A stretch of 64,000 nucleotides of DNA from Desulfobacteraceae bacterium (GTDB lineage Bacteria; Desulfobacterota; Desulfobacteria; Desulfobacterales; Desulfosarcinaceae). Below the pieces are notes generated by a model. That model had not been told where the DNA came from and searched no databases. It saw nothing but the letters and a program-made list of their open reading frames with translations. Below, piece by piece: positions 44,574-53,863 of the stretch (the first letter of the stretch is position 1; the number at the start of each line of letters is the position of its first letter). Made by a program: the position numbers and the translations under genes. The DNA lies in contig JABDIN010000059.1 of NCBI GenBank assembly GCA_013003715.1, forward strand, positions 46,690 through 110,689, written 5' to 3'.

Positions 44574-46577
44574 CTATGAAGGCAACACATGATAGTTTCC
44601 GCCTCCGAACAGGCCGACGATGGCCCAGGACCCGCCCATCAGGAAATCACCGATGATCAAGCCGATGAAAAAGAACCGTACTTGTTTATAAAGAACCACT
44701 CCCCCGTAGCGCATGCAAACCGCATTGGTCAACCATCCGATGAAAAAGCTGACCCATAGGATCTGCATGGCGGAGCTGAAGGCGGTCAGATAGCCGATGG
44801 GATGAAGCGGCCACCAATATATACGATGATAACAAAAGACCATGATCAACATGATAACGGCGCCCACCGCGACAAAGCTCAATACCCAATGGTTCGGCGC
44901 CATGGGGACCTCGGCCAGGGTTCTCACCTTGTCATATACGGACAAGGTGGTTTCCGTGGCCCAATCCAGGGACAATTCTCTCAAACCATACTTATAGCAC
45001 AGGGACAGCATAGAGAGCATGGAGACCACCACCCCTGATATCAGTGCCGCCAGCACAAAACCAAGAATCATGCGACGGTTGCCGGGTTTGTGGCTGAGTT
45101 TTTTGGCATGGAGGAGCGAGGGCATGAGTGACTCACGCAAATCCAGAAAAAGTACTTTCTGAACCACGGCGCTCAACAACAACCCCAGGCTGGTAAAAAA
45201 CTGGGATCCGAACAGGCAGATAATCCCGTCCAGCGGTGCTGCCGTGAGGGTAAAATATGCCACCCCCCCCTGGCAGATCACCCGCATGGCGACCAGTGTG
45301 AACATGAAAAACGAGAACAACACCACCAGAGCCGGCAGCAAGGGGAGCCCAAAATGAGTAAGCCACAAGACCAGGATCACGGAGCCGGACACCACCCCCC
45401 AAAAAGAAACACGATTGGATATCCATTGGGTCTCCTGGGAAATGGTGTCATTCAGACCGAGAGCCTGGCGGACCACATCCAGAAAATGGGATCTGGCCAA
45501 CCAGAATAGAAAGAGAAAAAATACCACGAATGCCCCGATCATCTGCATCTCTTCGGGTCGCCTGAGGGTTGGCCCGAAGGTGACACCAAGCGCTGCGACC
45601 GGGATATTGTACCCGAACAAGCCCAAAAGTCCGATCGATAAGCCACCTAAAAGGAAAAAGAACCAGAATGACAGGGACACTTGTTTGGAGGTGAGAAATG
45701 CGAAACCTATAAAAGCGGGATAAAAATATATCTTGAGTCGAACGAATCCCGCAAAAAGGCCCGTATTCGGAAAATAAGACCCGGCGTATACAAGTGTCGG
45801 TATCTGAGGAATACCGGGGTAATAGTAATTCAACCCGTTGAGCAGGTGAAGAAAAACGGGAATGGCCATCCCCATCAACAGAAACCGGTTGCCCAGGAAA
45901 TGTCCGAGACGGTTTTCATCCAGGGCTTCTTCCATCAATTGCGGAACGTGAAGCAGCGGAAAATTCATCCGTTCATTGGCCAAGGCCTGATGCGCAAGGA
46001 TATTCACGATGCAGATCATGACGAAATAGGTCACCAGGATAAATCCGCCCCAGACCAAAAGCGGCTTTGCCCAGGCCAGCCAGGGAATTTGCAGGGCAAT
46101 GTCCATCCACCCCATTTGACGACCGTCGGCAAGGCCGTTGTACAGGCCTTCAATGGCGGCAGCGCTCTGGGGATAGAGCGCTTCGGGCAACAACGGCTGG
46201 ATAATTTCCACCCATTGGTTTTCCATGGTGGCGAAATGAAACGGGGCCGTCAGATTAATGAAAAAAGTTCTCGCCAAACCCGTGTAAGCGATACCTGAAA
46301 CCAGAAGCATCATGGCCCAGACGATCAATAACTCACCACCGGTGAGCAGTGTTCTGTTTCTGAAAAATTTTCGCCCGATCCCCACCAGGATCGTAAGCCA
46401 GGTCAGCACATAAAAGGGTGCCAGGGGGAAATGGCCGCCACCCAACAATGTCGCCTGCCGGTATACGTTATTGAACGGTGTAACGGCGCATATGGCAAGT
46501 GCAAACAGCAAGCCGATAATCACCGCACGCAACCGGATCCGCACGCCGGCACTGGTCGTTTTTACGTAATCGTCCAC
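44574..46577 (-). CDS. Large polytopic membrane protein, DUF6785/DUF6784-like
   Basis: A 667-residue protein with about 14 hydrophobic segments and a start pattern (RAVIIGLLFALAICAVTPFN, TLLTGGELLIVWAMMLLVSG) like the DUF6785-DUF6784 proteins common in Planctomycetes and Verrucomicrobia, which are distant OPT-like transporters of unknown substrate. The C-terminus ends in a re-entrant-looking GLFGGGNYHVLPS. The start is GTG with AGGACAAGG upstream. It is 33 bases after the giant permease gene, so these products probably act with it. Confidence 0.65.
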   Translation of the reverse strand: MDDYVKTTSAGVRIRLRAVIIGLLFALAICAVTPFNNVYRQATLLGGGHFPLAPFYVLTWLTILVGIGRKFFRNRTLLTGGELLIVWAMMLLVSGIAYTGLARTFFINLTAPFHFATMENQWVEIIQPLLPEALYPQSAAAIEGLYNGLADGRQMGWMDIALQIPWLAWAKPLLVWGGFILVTYFVMICIVNILAHQALANERMNFPLLHVPQLMEEALDENRLGHFLGNRFLLMGMAIPVFLHLLNGLNYYYPGIPQIPTLVYAGSYFPNTGLFAGFVRLKIYFYPAFIGFAFLTSKQVSLSFWFFFLLGGLSIGLLGLFGYNIPVAALGVTFGPTLRRPEEMQMIGAFVVFFLFLFWLARSHFLDVVRQALGLNDTISQETQWISNRVSFWGVVSGSVILVLWLTHFGLPLLPALVVLFSFFMFTLVAMRVICQGGVAYFTLTAAPLDGIICLFGSQFFTSLGLLLSAVVQKVLFLDLRESLMPSLLHAKKLSHKPGNRRMILGFVLAALISGVVVSMLSMLSLCYKYGLRELSLDWATETTLSVYDKVRTLAEVPMAPNHWVLSFVAVGAVIMLIMVFCYHRIYWWPLHPIGYLTAFSSAMQILWVSFFIGWLTNAVCMRYGGVVLYKQVRFFFIGLIIGDFLMGGSWAIVGLFGGGNYHVLPS

Positions 46578-46610
46578 ACCTTGTCCTCAGGTCGACTGAA
46601 TATTGCCACG

Positions 46611-49600
46611 CTAGGTTACCAACTTTGCATATCGTTCTTTCTCTTTCGGGTCCAGGGATCGCCATACCAAAAGCTGTTTTCTTAGATGATGAATAAATAC
46701 CTTGTTGATCCGGTGCCAGGCGTTCGCCTCGCCGGACTCCCGGTTCAACTCGGTCTGTATCTCCATAAAACCGGGTTCGTCGGCGGCATGGCAGATAAAG
46801 AGGCTGACCCGTTGCACGATGCCCAGGTCAAAGGGTGCCAGCCATACACGGGTGTTTATCAGAATGCAATTTTCGACTTCACAAACGGATGGATCATCGG
46901 GTGATCCTTCTTTCCGTCCGACCGCCGTCACCGCCTCACGTTGCAGCGACAGGTCTCCTGTGGAAAAAAGCCCGTGCGAAACATCCTGGTGTCCGTCAAA
47001 ATAGTCAAAAATAAAACCACCGGCACTTTTTTCCTCCCCGCTTTTCATCAGGAAGGGAAGGGCGACCTCGATACGGTTATCTTTGGCCTCCGGCAATGTC
47101 CAGGATTTCTTGACATCGGGAATGGCGATTCTGGCGGCCACCTTCGATGGATATATCACCGACAGCAGGACCACCAGAATGACAAGAACCATGGCGCCTA
47201 CGCCCGCCAAAGATGAATAGTTAACCGTAAGCCCCGCCCACATGGAGGTATCGGAAAACAGTTTGGCGGCGCTTTGTGCCAGAATATATCCCAGCACCAC
47301 ACTGATGACGGCAAAGGCCAGGGCCTCGGCCACAAACAAAAACGATACATGGGAAGGGGCCAATCCCACGGAGGTATATATACCGATCTCCCGTTTTCTC
47401 TCGTAGACGCTTCCGATCATGGTATTTAAGACGATCAGAATGGCGATTACCAGCGGAATAATGATATTGGGGATACCGCTGTAGCTCAGGGTGTCGGCCA
47501 CATTATACACAAAGGTTCCATCCGGCTCCCCGCTGAAAAGCGCCAGACCGAAACGATCTGCCAACGACCGCGCCGTCTCGCTTACCGGCACATCCCCCCG
47601 AACTTTCACGGCCATCGACTTCACCCGGCCACCGGCGGCAAGCAGCGTTTCCGAAGGAACAAATACCGTCAATTCAGCCGGGACATGTTCGTATTTGCTC
47701 TGTAAGGCACGCAAATCCTCTCCGGATTCCATGGCCTCCATTTCCACTTCCGTCAGGGTCGTCACAGACTCGCTGGAAAAGGTCACGGGGGTGATGATCT
47801 CACCGTCCAGATCCGTCAATTCCTGGAGCCTACGGGCGGAAAAAAGGCCGGCCACTCGAAACGGTATGCCCCAGATGGTTACACGCGCCGCTTTAAGTCG
47901 GTCCGGATCAAGACCCAATGCCTGGGCTGCCCGTTCAGGCAATATGACGGTGTCGAGCTCACCCTCGGCAAACCACCGCCCGGCGGTCAGGACGCGGTCA
48001 AGGCCCGACACCTGCGGTTCCCGGGCGGACAACCCGACAATTCCCTGGGCATCAAAACCGGATCCGTTGTTCATGACGGATACACGGACACGGCGGATTT
48101 TATCTTCGGTCTCAAGCCACACCCGCGGTGCGGCAGTGCCCTTACCGACAAAGGAAGTGGTCAACACGCCATAGGCCTCCGGCGCCATGTCCTGCCAGGC
48201 CTGCAGTCCCATGTTTTTCAACAGGATTCCCTGATAAGGGGTGCGGTCCTGAAATTTAACCCGGGCGTGGTGTCTAAGGGTCTTCACCGAGGTGAAGCTC
48301 ATGATGGTGAAAGTGAGAATAACTAGGGTGGAGCAGGTCAGGATGGTCCTTATCCGCCGGCGCCTGAGATTGCTCACACCCAGAAAGAAAGCGGAAATAA
48401 ACGCCTTCCACATACTGACCTCTTCAGCTCTCATCTGTTTGGCACGGCGCTGCAGGAGAATCATTTCCTCTTCAAACCGGAAAAAAATAATCATGGAGAC
48501 CATTACCGAAAGCCCCATGATGAAAAAGGCGAGAATGACCACCATGGGGCTGTATGCGAGCTGGAATGCCGGGTGTACGGCATATATGACGGCGATGAGG
48601 ATAAACAGAATAATAAAAAAAGCGGCAATTCGTTTATAGATATTCCGGAATGAAAATAGAAACCGCTCCATGCAGAAGGCAAATGGCACAAACAGGGCGA
48701 TATAAAACAAGACCCCGAACAGCACATCCTTTTGGACTTTTTCCACATGGTCGTATACCCTGCTGGCCAGCGCCCATGACTGGCGGGCGGATTCATAAAA
48801 TTGTTCGTACTGCCGATTCTCCAGTGCCGCGGCCGCCCGGGACAGACCCGTCCGGCCCTGTTCCGTGAGGTCATGAATCCGCTCACTGTAGATACCCCGT
48901 TTTTCGAGGTTATCGATCCGGGGCGACAACAGCGCCCACATATCTCTGGCCGCATAGTATTCGGTGGGTGCTATTTTCGGCCAGGTATCCACAGGATAGC
49001 CGGTGCCGGCCGGATGCCCGGCATCCGCATGGGTCAGAATGAGTTTTTTTTCAATGATGTCGTCGGAGAGGGTCAATTTCAAACGGCTGCCCGGTTCAAG
49101 ATATATGGAGCTGATAACCGAAGACCAGGTATCGATGCGGCTGTACCAGTACCTCATCGGGGGGGCTTCCAAACGCCCGTCATATAATTGCATCTTGGTC
49201 ATATACCGGAGACTGCGCGGCTCAAGCAAATTGAACAGGGTGGATTGCCGGCAGGCAAACATCACCAGGTCCGTCTCCATGTTGAAACGTTCCATCTTCA
49301 CACGGTAAGCATTCTTACCGGTCTGTTCCTTGTCGATGGCCCAGACCACTTCTCCGGTGTGCGGGTCGAATCGATACCCCTCGATAATGGCCTTATGAAT
49401 CACGTGTTTCTTGTCGGCGATACCCTTGACTCGAAACCGCCCCATGCTGTCCACCCGGGTATAATAACGCCGTAATCCCTGATAGGTCAGGATGATGCTT
49501 CCCGGCGCCGGTTGGTCGGGAAACAATTCCCCGTGGCGCAGGAACTTGGCCCGGCCGGTCACGTCACCAAATCCAAAGCGGGGCATTTCATCCGCGGTAA

Positions 49601-51491
49601 GCTTCTCGGCACCGGCAACATGTGAGATCATCCCGTTCACCAGGCGGCGCTGTTTATGGGCAAAATCCCAATCGATGTTCTCCGGTACATCATAGGGGGT
49701 GCCCCACAAATACCGCGCGTCGCTGGTGGTGGCCATGGTCACACCCACCACTCCGGCCACGGAGGTAAGTTCGCCGCCAAGTGCGGGCTTATCCGGCAAA
49801 TAGCTTTGCCAGGTTCGTTTACGGCTCGGCCTGAGTGTGTCTTTATACAACTGCGGCAAAGCCTGGTCGCGTTGCACGTGATCGGCGCCTTCCTGAAAAA
49901 CCTTGTCGATGGTGGTGTAGGCATTCACCCGGTTGATGATGGATTTTAACGGATACATCCACCCCCGGTTAAACGCGCCGACACCGTCGCCGTGGCTGGA
50001 GAGATGGAGCGAGACTGCGGCCACCAGGTCTTTGGACTTGATCAGCGATCTGAATTGGTTGGTGCTGGCCAGTTGTTCCAATTGCCGCCGGGCATCTTCC
50101 AACACTACGGTGTAGGTTTGCCTGGCATCAGGCAAGAGGCCGGCCAGCAATGCCATGGCATCCGGCGGCAGGTCCCCCAGGCGATCCTGCCAATCCAATC
50201 GCCGCAAGATCAACCGCCTGTCGGTCAGCCGTTTAATGGCCGCCATATCCACGGTCCGATCGAGACGCAATTGGATCAACGCCTGAGATATTCGATTGAC
50301 TTCGTTCTTTATTTCATCACTGAGCGCGGCCTTCAATGCGGTGCTCCCGGTGTCGCTGAGGTCGATCCAACCCTTCGGGTCCGCATGGCTCTCGAGAATT
50401 TTGAGATGGTTTTTCGATTGATTGACGACGGATTGCAACCGCCTTTTGTCTGCGCGCAGGTTGCGGGAGCGGACGGCAAAACTCCATACCGCATCCCGCA
50501 TGCCGGCCAGGTTCTGATCATGTCCGCTGGTGGCCAGAAGCAGGATGCTTCTGGCCGGGGGCCGTAATTTGAATTGCTCTGCGAGATCCAGTAAATTGGC
50601 GATACCAAGGGCTTCGTCCGCTCCGGGCGATCTTCCCTGCACCCAGACACTGCTGTCGTAAAAAGCTTCTACGATGACCAGTTCTTCGGCTTTCTCCGGA
50701 TCGGTCCCCGGAACAAGACAATAGATGTTCTCGGCCTCGATGGTTTCCCATCCGGCATCTGAAGTAATCCGGACCGAACCATAGATCAAGCCGTCCGGAG
50801 CGGACTCAAAATCCCCGAAAACACGTCCGGCATGGTCGGAAGTCATCCAGAAACGAGGAAAATCCACCGGGGACAGTTCCAGCTTTTCCTGGTAAAAAAA
50901 TTTATTGGTGGTCTTCCGATCCACATAGATAAGGGCTTTTGCCCCCAGTGCGGCCACGTTGACCCAATTTTTACCGGCGGCCATATCCATGACAATTATC
51001 GCACCGGAGACCGCCTTGCCGTTCAGGTCTGCCAGCTCACCGCGTCCGGCATAGACCAGCGGGCCGGTGATGCCGCCCGGTGCAATGGTGCCGGGGGAGA
51101 CGGCATTGACCAGCATCGGCGGGATATCCACGGGATCCGGGCTTGTGGGCAGGATCAATTGACTTCGGGTGTGACGCAGCAGCGTAACCGGATAGGATTG
51201 GGCGCCGACCTGTTCATATCCCAATTCGGTGAAGAGCCTGCGGATATATGCGGCGGTGTGCCCCGCACCGGGGCTTCCGGTGCTGCGGTCACCGGATCCG
51301 GAGAATTCCCGGATCATTTCCCGGAACGCTGCGTCATCCATTCCATCGGCTGTATCGGCGTGAACCCCCGCAGCGATAGCGACAACAGCAATCACAAAGA
51401 TTACCGGGTTTAACCATCGGTATATAGATCGGATATGATGCGGCGTGGTTCTCACCATAGGTTCACGTACGGCATCCTTCCAGGGCGACAT
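46611..51491 (-). CDS. Giant FtsX permease fused to a degenerate M28 peptidase-like ectodomain
   Basis: A 1626-residue protein. A TM/signal anchor at about 27-45 is followed by an extracytoplasmic region that reads as an M28 aminopeptidase with a PA insert (about 130-230). The zinc motifs are altered: the usual AHYDS is AFYDS (276-280), GADDNASG is GADEALG (290-296), and the EE pair is replaced in TSGHDQNLAG (321-330). A carboxypeptidase-regulatory-like beta domain (about 660-740) follows. TM helices lie at about 922-941, 955-973, 981-1005 and 1048-1066, then a MacB-like periplasmic domain, the FtsX signature VYERKREIGIYTSVGLAPSH with the last three TMs, and a C-terminal cytoplasmic domain of about 170 residues. 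It should pair with the ATPase encoded 45 bases upstream. Confidence 0.88.
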   Translation of the reverse strand: MSPWKDAVREPMVRTTPHHIRSIYRWLNPVIFVIAVVAIAAGVHADTADGMDDAAFREMIREFSGSGDRSTGSPGAGHTAAYIRRLFTELGYEQVGAQSYPVTLLRHTRSQLILPTSPDPVDIPPMLVNAVSPGTIAPGGITGPLVYAGRGELADLNGKAVSGAIIVMDMAAGKNWVNVAALGAKALIYVDRKTTNKFFYQEKLELSPVDFPRFWMTSDHAGRVFGDFESAPDGLIYGSVRITSDAGWETIEAENIYCLVPGTDPEKAEELVIVEAFYDSSVWVQGRSPGADEALGIANLLDLAEQFKLRPPARSILLLATSGHDQNLAGMRDAVWSFAVRSRNLRADKRRLQSVVNQSKNHLKILESHADPKGWIDLSDTGSTALKAALSDEIKNEVNRISQALIQLRLDRTVDMAAIKRLTDRRLILRRLDWQDRLGDLPPDAMALLAGLLPDARQTYTVVLEDARRQLEQLASTNQFRSLIKSKDLVAAVSLHLSSHGDGVGAFNRGWMYPLKSIINRVNAYTTIDKVFQEGADHVQRDQALPQLYKDTLRPSRKRTWQSYLPDKPALGGELTSVAGVVGVTMATTSDARYLWGTPYDVPENIDWDFAHKQRRLVNGMISHVAGAEKLTADEMPRFGFGDVTGRAKFLRHGELFPDQPAPGSIILTYQGLRRYYTRVDSMGRFRVKGIADKKHVIHKAIIEGYRFDPHTGEVVWAIDKEQTGKNAYRVKMERFNMETDLVMFACRQSTLFNLLEPRSLRYMTKMQLYDGRLEAPPMRYWYSRIDTWSSVISSIYLEPGSRLKLTLSDDIIEKKLILTHADAGHPAGTGYPVDTWPKIAPTEYYAARDMWALLSPRIDNLEKRGIYSERIHDLTEQGRTGLSRAAAALENRQYEQFYESARQSWALASRVYDHVEKVQKDVLFGVLFYIALFVPFAFCMERFLFSFRNIYKRIAAFFIILFILIAVIYAVHPAFQLAYSPMVVILAFFIMGLSVMVSMIIFFRFEEEMILLQRRAKQMRAEEVSMWKAFISAFFLGVSNLRRRRIRTILTCSTLVILTFTIMSFTSVKTLRHHARVKFQDRTPYQGILLKNMGLQAWQDMAPEAYGVLTTSFVGKGTAAPRVWLETEDKIRRVRVSVMNNGSGFDAQGIVGLSAREPQVSGLDRVLTAGRWFAEGELDTVILPERAAQALGLDPDRLKAARVTIWGIPFRVAGLFSARRLQELTDLDGEIITPVTFSSESVTTLTEVEMEAMESGEDLRALQSKYEHVPAELTVFVPSETLLAAGGRVKSMAVKVRGDVPVSETARSLADRFGLALFSGEPDGTFVYNVADTLSYSGIPNIIIPLVIAILIVLNTMIGSVYERKREIGIYTSVGLAPSHVSFLFVAEALAFAVISVVLGYILAQSAAKLFSDTSMWAGLTVNYSSLAGVGAMVLVILVVLLSVIYPSKVAARIAIPDVKKSWTLPEAKDNRIEVALPFLMKSGEEKSAGGFIFDYFDGHQDVSHGLFSTGDLSLQREAVTAVGRKEGSPDDPSVCEVENCILINTRVWLAPFDLGIVQRVSLFICHAADEPGFMEIQTELNRESGEANAWHRINKVFIHHLRKQLLVWRSLDPKEKERYAKLVT

Positions 51492-51536
51492 TCGCCCGGA
51501 TTGCGGTTGACCTGGATTATCATCAGGGGTATCGGA

Positions 51537-52274
51537 TTATCCCCGATCATCTATTTGGCCGACGGATATGGACAACTCATTCCGGTCTTCAATTTTATCC
51601 ACGCGCCCGTCCCTGATCCAGACCACCTGGTCCGAAACGTTGAGCATTTTAAAATCGTGGGTGGCGGAAATAATGGTAACCCCCCGTTCCAGACTCAAGC
51701 GCTTCAGCAATTTTATGATCTCCTCACCAGTGGTCAGATCCAGGTTCCCCGTGGGTTCGTCGGCGAGAATAATGGCCGGATCATTGGCCAGTGCGCGAGC
51801 CACGGCCACCCGTTGTTGCTGGCCGCCGGATAACTCAAAGGGTTTATGCTGGAACCGGTCCCCCAAACCCACCACATCGAGGAGCTCGATACCCTTTTGG
51901 ACAGCGTCATCATTGTTCATGCCGGCGAAAACCATGGGCAAGGTCACATTTTCGAGGGCTGTCATCACCTGAATGATATTGAATGTCTGAAAAATATACC
52001 CGATTTTTCGACAACGCAGCCATGCCAGTTCATAGGCATCGAGCTGAGATATATCCACTTCGTCGATGTACACCTTGCCGGAGGTGGGTTTGTCCAGCCC
52101 GCCAATCATGTTGAACAAGGTGCTCTTTCCCGAGCCGGAAGGCCCCATGATCGATATATACTGACCCTTAACGATCTCCAGGTCAATTCCCTTGAGGACT
52201 TCGACGTCCATTTTCCCCATTTTAAAATTTTTGGTGAGTTTGGACACACGAACGATGTTACCGGGCTCAGTCAT
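51537..52274 (-). CDS. MacB/LolD-type ABC ATPase
   Basis: A 245-residue ATPase with Walker A GPSGSGKST (44-52), the LolD/MacB-family segment IGYIFQTFNIIQVMTALENV, signature LSGGQQQRVAVARAL and Walker B IILADEPTGNLD. This subfamily powers FtsX-fold permeases that move lipoproteins or work mechanically across the envelope rather than transporting across the inner membrane. AAAAGGA precedes the ATG. It sits between the two FtsX permease genes. Confidence 0.93.
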   Translation of the reverse strand: MTEPGNIVRVSKLTKNFKMGKMDVEVLKGIDLEIVKGQYISIMGPSGSGKSTLFNMIGGLDKPTSGKVYIDEVDISQLDAYELAWLRCRKIGYIFQTFNIIQVMTALENVTLPMVFAGMNNDDAVQKGIELLDVVGLGDRFQHKPFELSGGQQQRVAVARALANDPAIILADEPTGNLDLTTGEEIIKLLKRLSLERGVTIISATHDFKMLNVSDQVVWIRDGRVDKIEDRNELSISVGQIDDRG

Positions 52275-52287
52275 TTAGATCGTCCTT

Positions 52288-52974
52288 TTAATGTTCAATT
52301 CTCATGGCCTCCACAGGCTGCATCCGCGATGCCACCATGGCCGGATAAAAAACGCCGATCAGACTCAACAGGCTTCCCACACCCATGGCAACCCCGGCCG
52401 CAGCTGCCATATCCGACCAGTAAAAACCAGTGAGGAAAAGCGTACCAAAACGGAAAAAAGCGTTCAACAGGGCAAAAAAGCAACCGGCCACCGCACCGAT
52501 AGCCGCACCGGCAAGTCCCTGGATGCCGGCTTCCAGCAGGAACAATCTCAAGATAAAACGATCGAGGGCACCCAGGCATTTCATGGTGCCGATTTCCCGG
52601 AATCTCTCGGTAACCGCCATGAGCTGCGCATTGACGATACCCACCACACAGACCAGCAATGACAACATGATGATCCATCGCTGCTTGACGTCGCTTTCCA
52701 TGCGCGATTGAACGGAGTCGATATCATACCCCGATTGCGTTAATTTCTGATGCGCTTCGGTATTTCCCGAATCAAGCATTCCGTTTATGATATCGGTGGT
52801 GACGCCGACAAAGGTCAGGAAAGCGATGGCGAGCACAAGACTCATGGTGGTGATCATGGAACGGAAGAAACGGACCCTGAGATTTTTATAGGCGATTTCC
52901 AAAGACTTTAAAAACGGCAATACCACCTGCCGGTCCATGCGCTCCGCCATAAGAATAGAAGTATCCGGTTTCAT
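52288..52974 (-). CDS. Short FtsX-type permease
   Basis: A 228-residue permease with the first TM in RVRFFRSMITTMSLVLAIAF, only about 60 extracytoplasmic residues, then the FtsX signature VTERFREIGTMKCLGALDRF and three C-terminal TMs ending PAMVASRMQPVEAMRIE. Most MacB or LolC partners have a 200-residue ectodomain, so this is a minimal permease. It is the first gene of the operon, 13 bases before the ATPase, and probably forms a heterodimer with the giant permease. Confidence 0.88.
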   Translation of the reverse strand: MKPDTSILMAERMDRQVVLPFLKSLEIAYKNLRVRFFRSMITTMSLVLAIAFLTFVGVTTDIINGMLDSGNTEAHQKLTQSGYDIDSVQSRMESDVKQRWIIMLSLLVCVVGIVNAQLMAVTERFREIGTMKCLGALDRFILRLFLLEAGIQGLAGAAIGAVAGCFFALLNAFFRFGTLFLTGFYWSDMAAAAGVAMGVGSLLSLIGVFYPAMVASRMQPVEAMRIEH

Positions 52975-53080
52975 AACTCGCCCATATTTCCCCGGTAAGC
53001 AAGGCGTCCCCGAACGGTAGCGGGAGCAACCCCCCGGCGACGCGGCGTTTCAACGACAGAATGACGATTTTTTATATAGG

Positions 53081-53863
53081 TTAACCATAAGCATCCAGCT
53101 CAGGCATGTGAAGCAGGGACAGCTTTTTTTGTTGTATCATCAATTCAAGCAAGAGTTCAAGGAAACTGAAGGCATTGTCATTCATCCGCTGGTGATGGAT
53201 CATGATGCCGCAGGTGCCCGCGGCGATGGCCCGGCTAAGCTCCGATAATAAATTTCGCCACCCCTCACGAGCCCGACCCTCTTTTCGGGTGTGAAGGTCT
53301 ACGTTGACCTGAAAATCCGGAAACCCGGCCGGCGCCGGCGGCGAGCTGTTGCGGCTTCTGGAAACGGCCTTGTACTTGAGCAATCTCAATTGGTCCAGCG
53401 CCACCCGGCTGCACCGGTTCCACGGCGGTGTAAAAATGGGCGTGAATCGGCGGCCGAGGATGGTTTCAAGCCGCGTTTTCCCCTTAAGCAGGTCGGATCG
53501 GATCACATCCGCCGGGCGGGAAAGACCGAATTCCTGCTTCTTGCCCACCGGTTCGTGGTTCCGGTGCCGCCAACCATGCTGGTGCCATGTGAAAAGCGAA
53601 TCATCCCCCTGCTGAAGCCCGGCCAGGGCCTGCCACCGCGCCCGGGTGATCCAGGCCGGTACCACGGCCAGAGACAACGGTACGCGAAGTTGTACAAACA
53701 GGTCCATCATCCGGGCAAATTGGGCACCGGGAACGCCGATGTCGTCGGCTCGGAGAAAAACGTTTACGGGTGTTTCGGCCTGCCTGGTGTCAAGACCGGT
53801 TTGGATGGCGTGTTTTGTATGTAACACGATATCTGCGGGCATTGATTTCAGGAAAGCGGTCAT
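53081..53863 (-). CDS. Polysaccharide deacetylase-like protein
   Basis: A 260-residue NodB-fold protein with the catalytic/metal Asp pair in FLRADDIGVP, PLSLAVVPAWIT, the metal His motif HQHGWRHRNHEP and TPPWNRCSRV. It lacks a signal peptide, so it may act on lipid-linked or cytoplasmic sugars. Its ATG overlaps the stop of the upstream glycosyltransferase by four bases (ATGA), placing it in the glycan cluster. 107 bases separate it from the ABC operon downstream. Confidence 0.85.
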   Translation of the reverse strand: MTAFLKSMPADIVLHTKHAIQTGLDTRQAETPVNVFLRADDIGVPGAQFARMMDLFVQLRVPLSLAVVPAWITRARWQALAGLQQGDDSLFTWHQHGWRHRNHEPVGKKQEFGLSRPADVIRSDLLKGKTRLETILGRRFTPIFTPPWNRCSRVALDQLRLLKYKAVSRSRNSSPPAPAGFPDFQVNVDLHTRKEGRAREGWRNLLSELSRAIAAGTCGIMIHHQRMNDNAFSFLELLLELMIQQKKLSLLHMPELDAYG

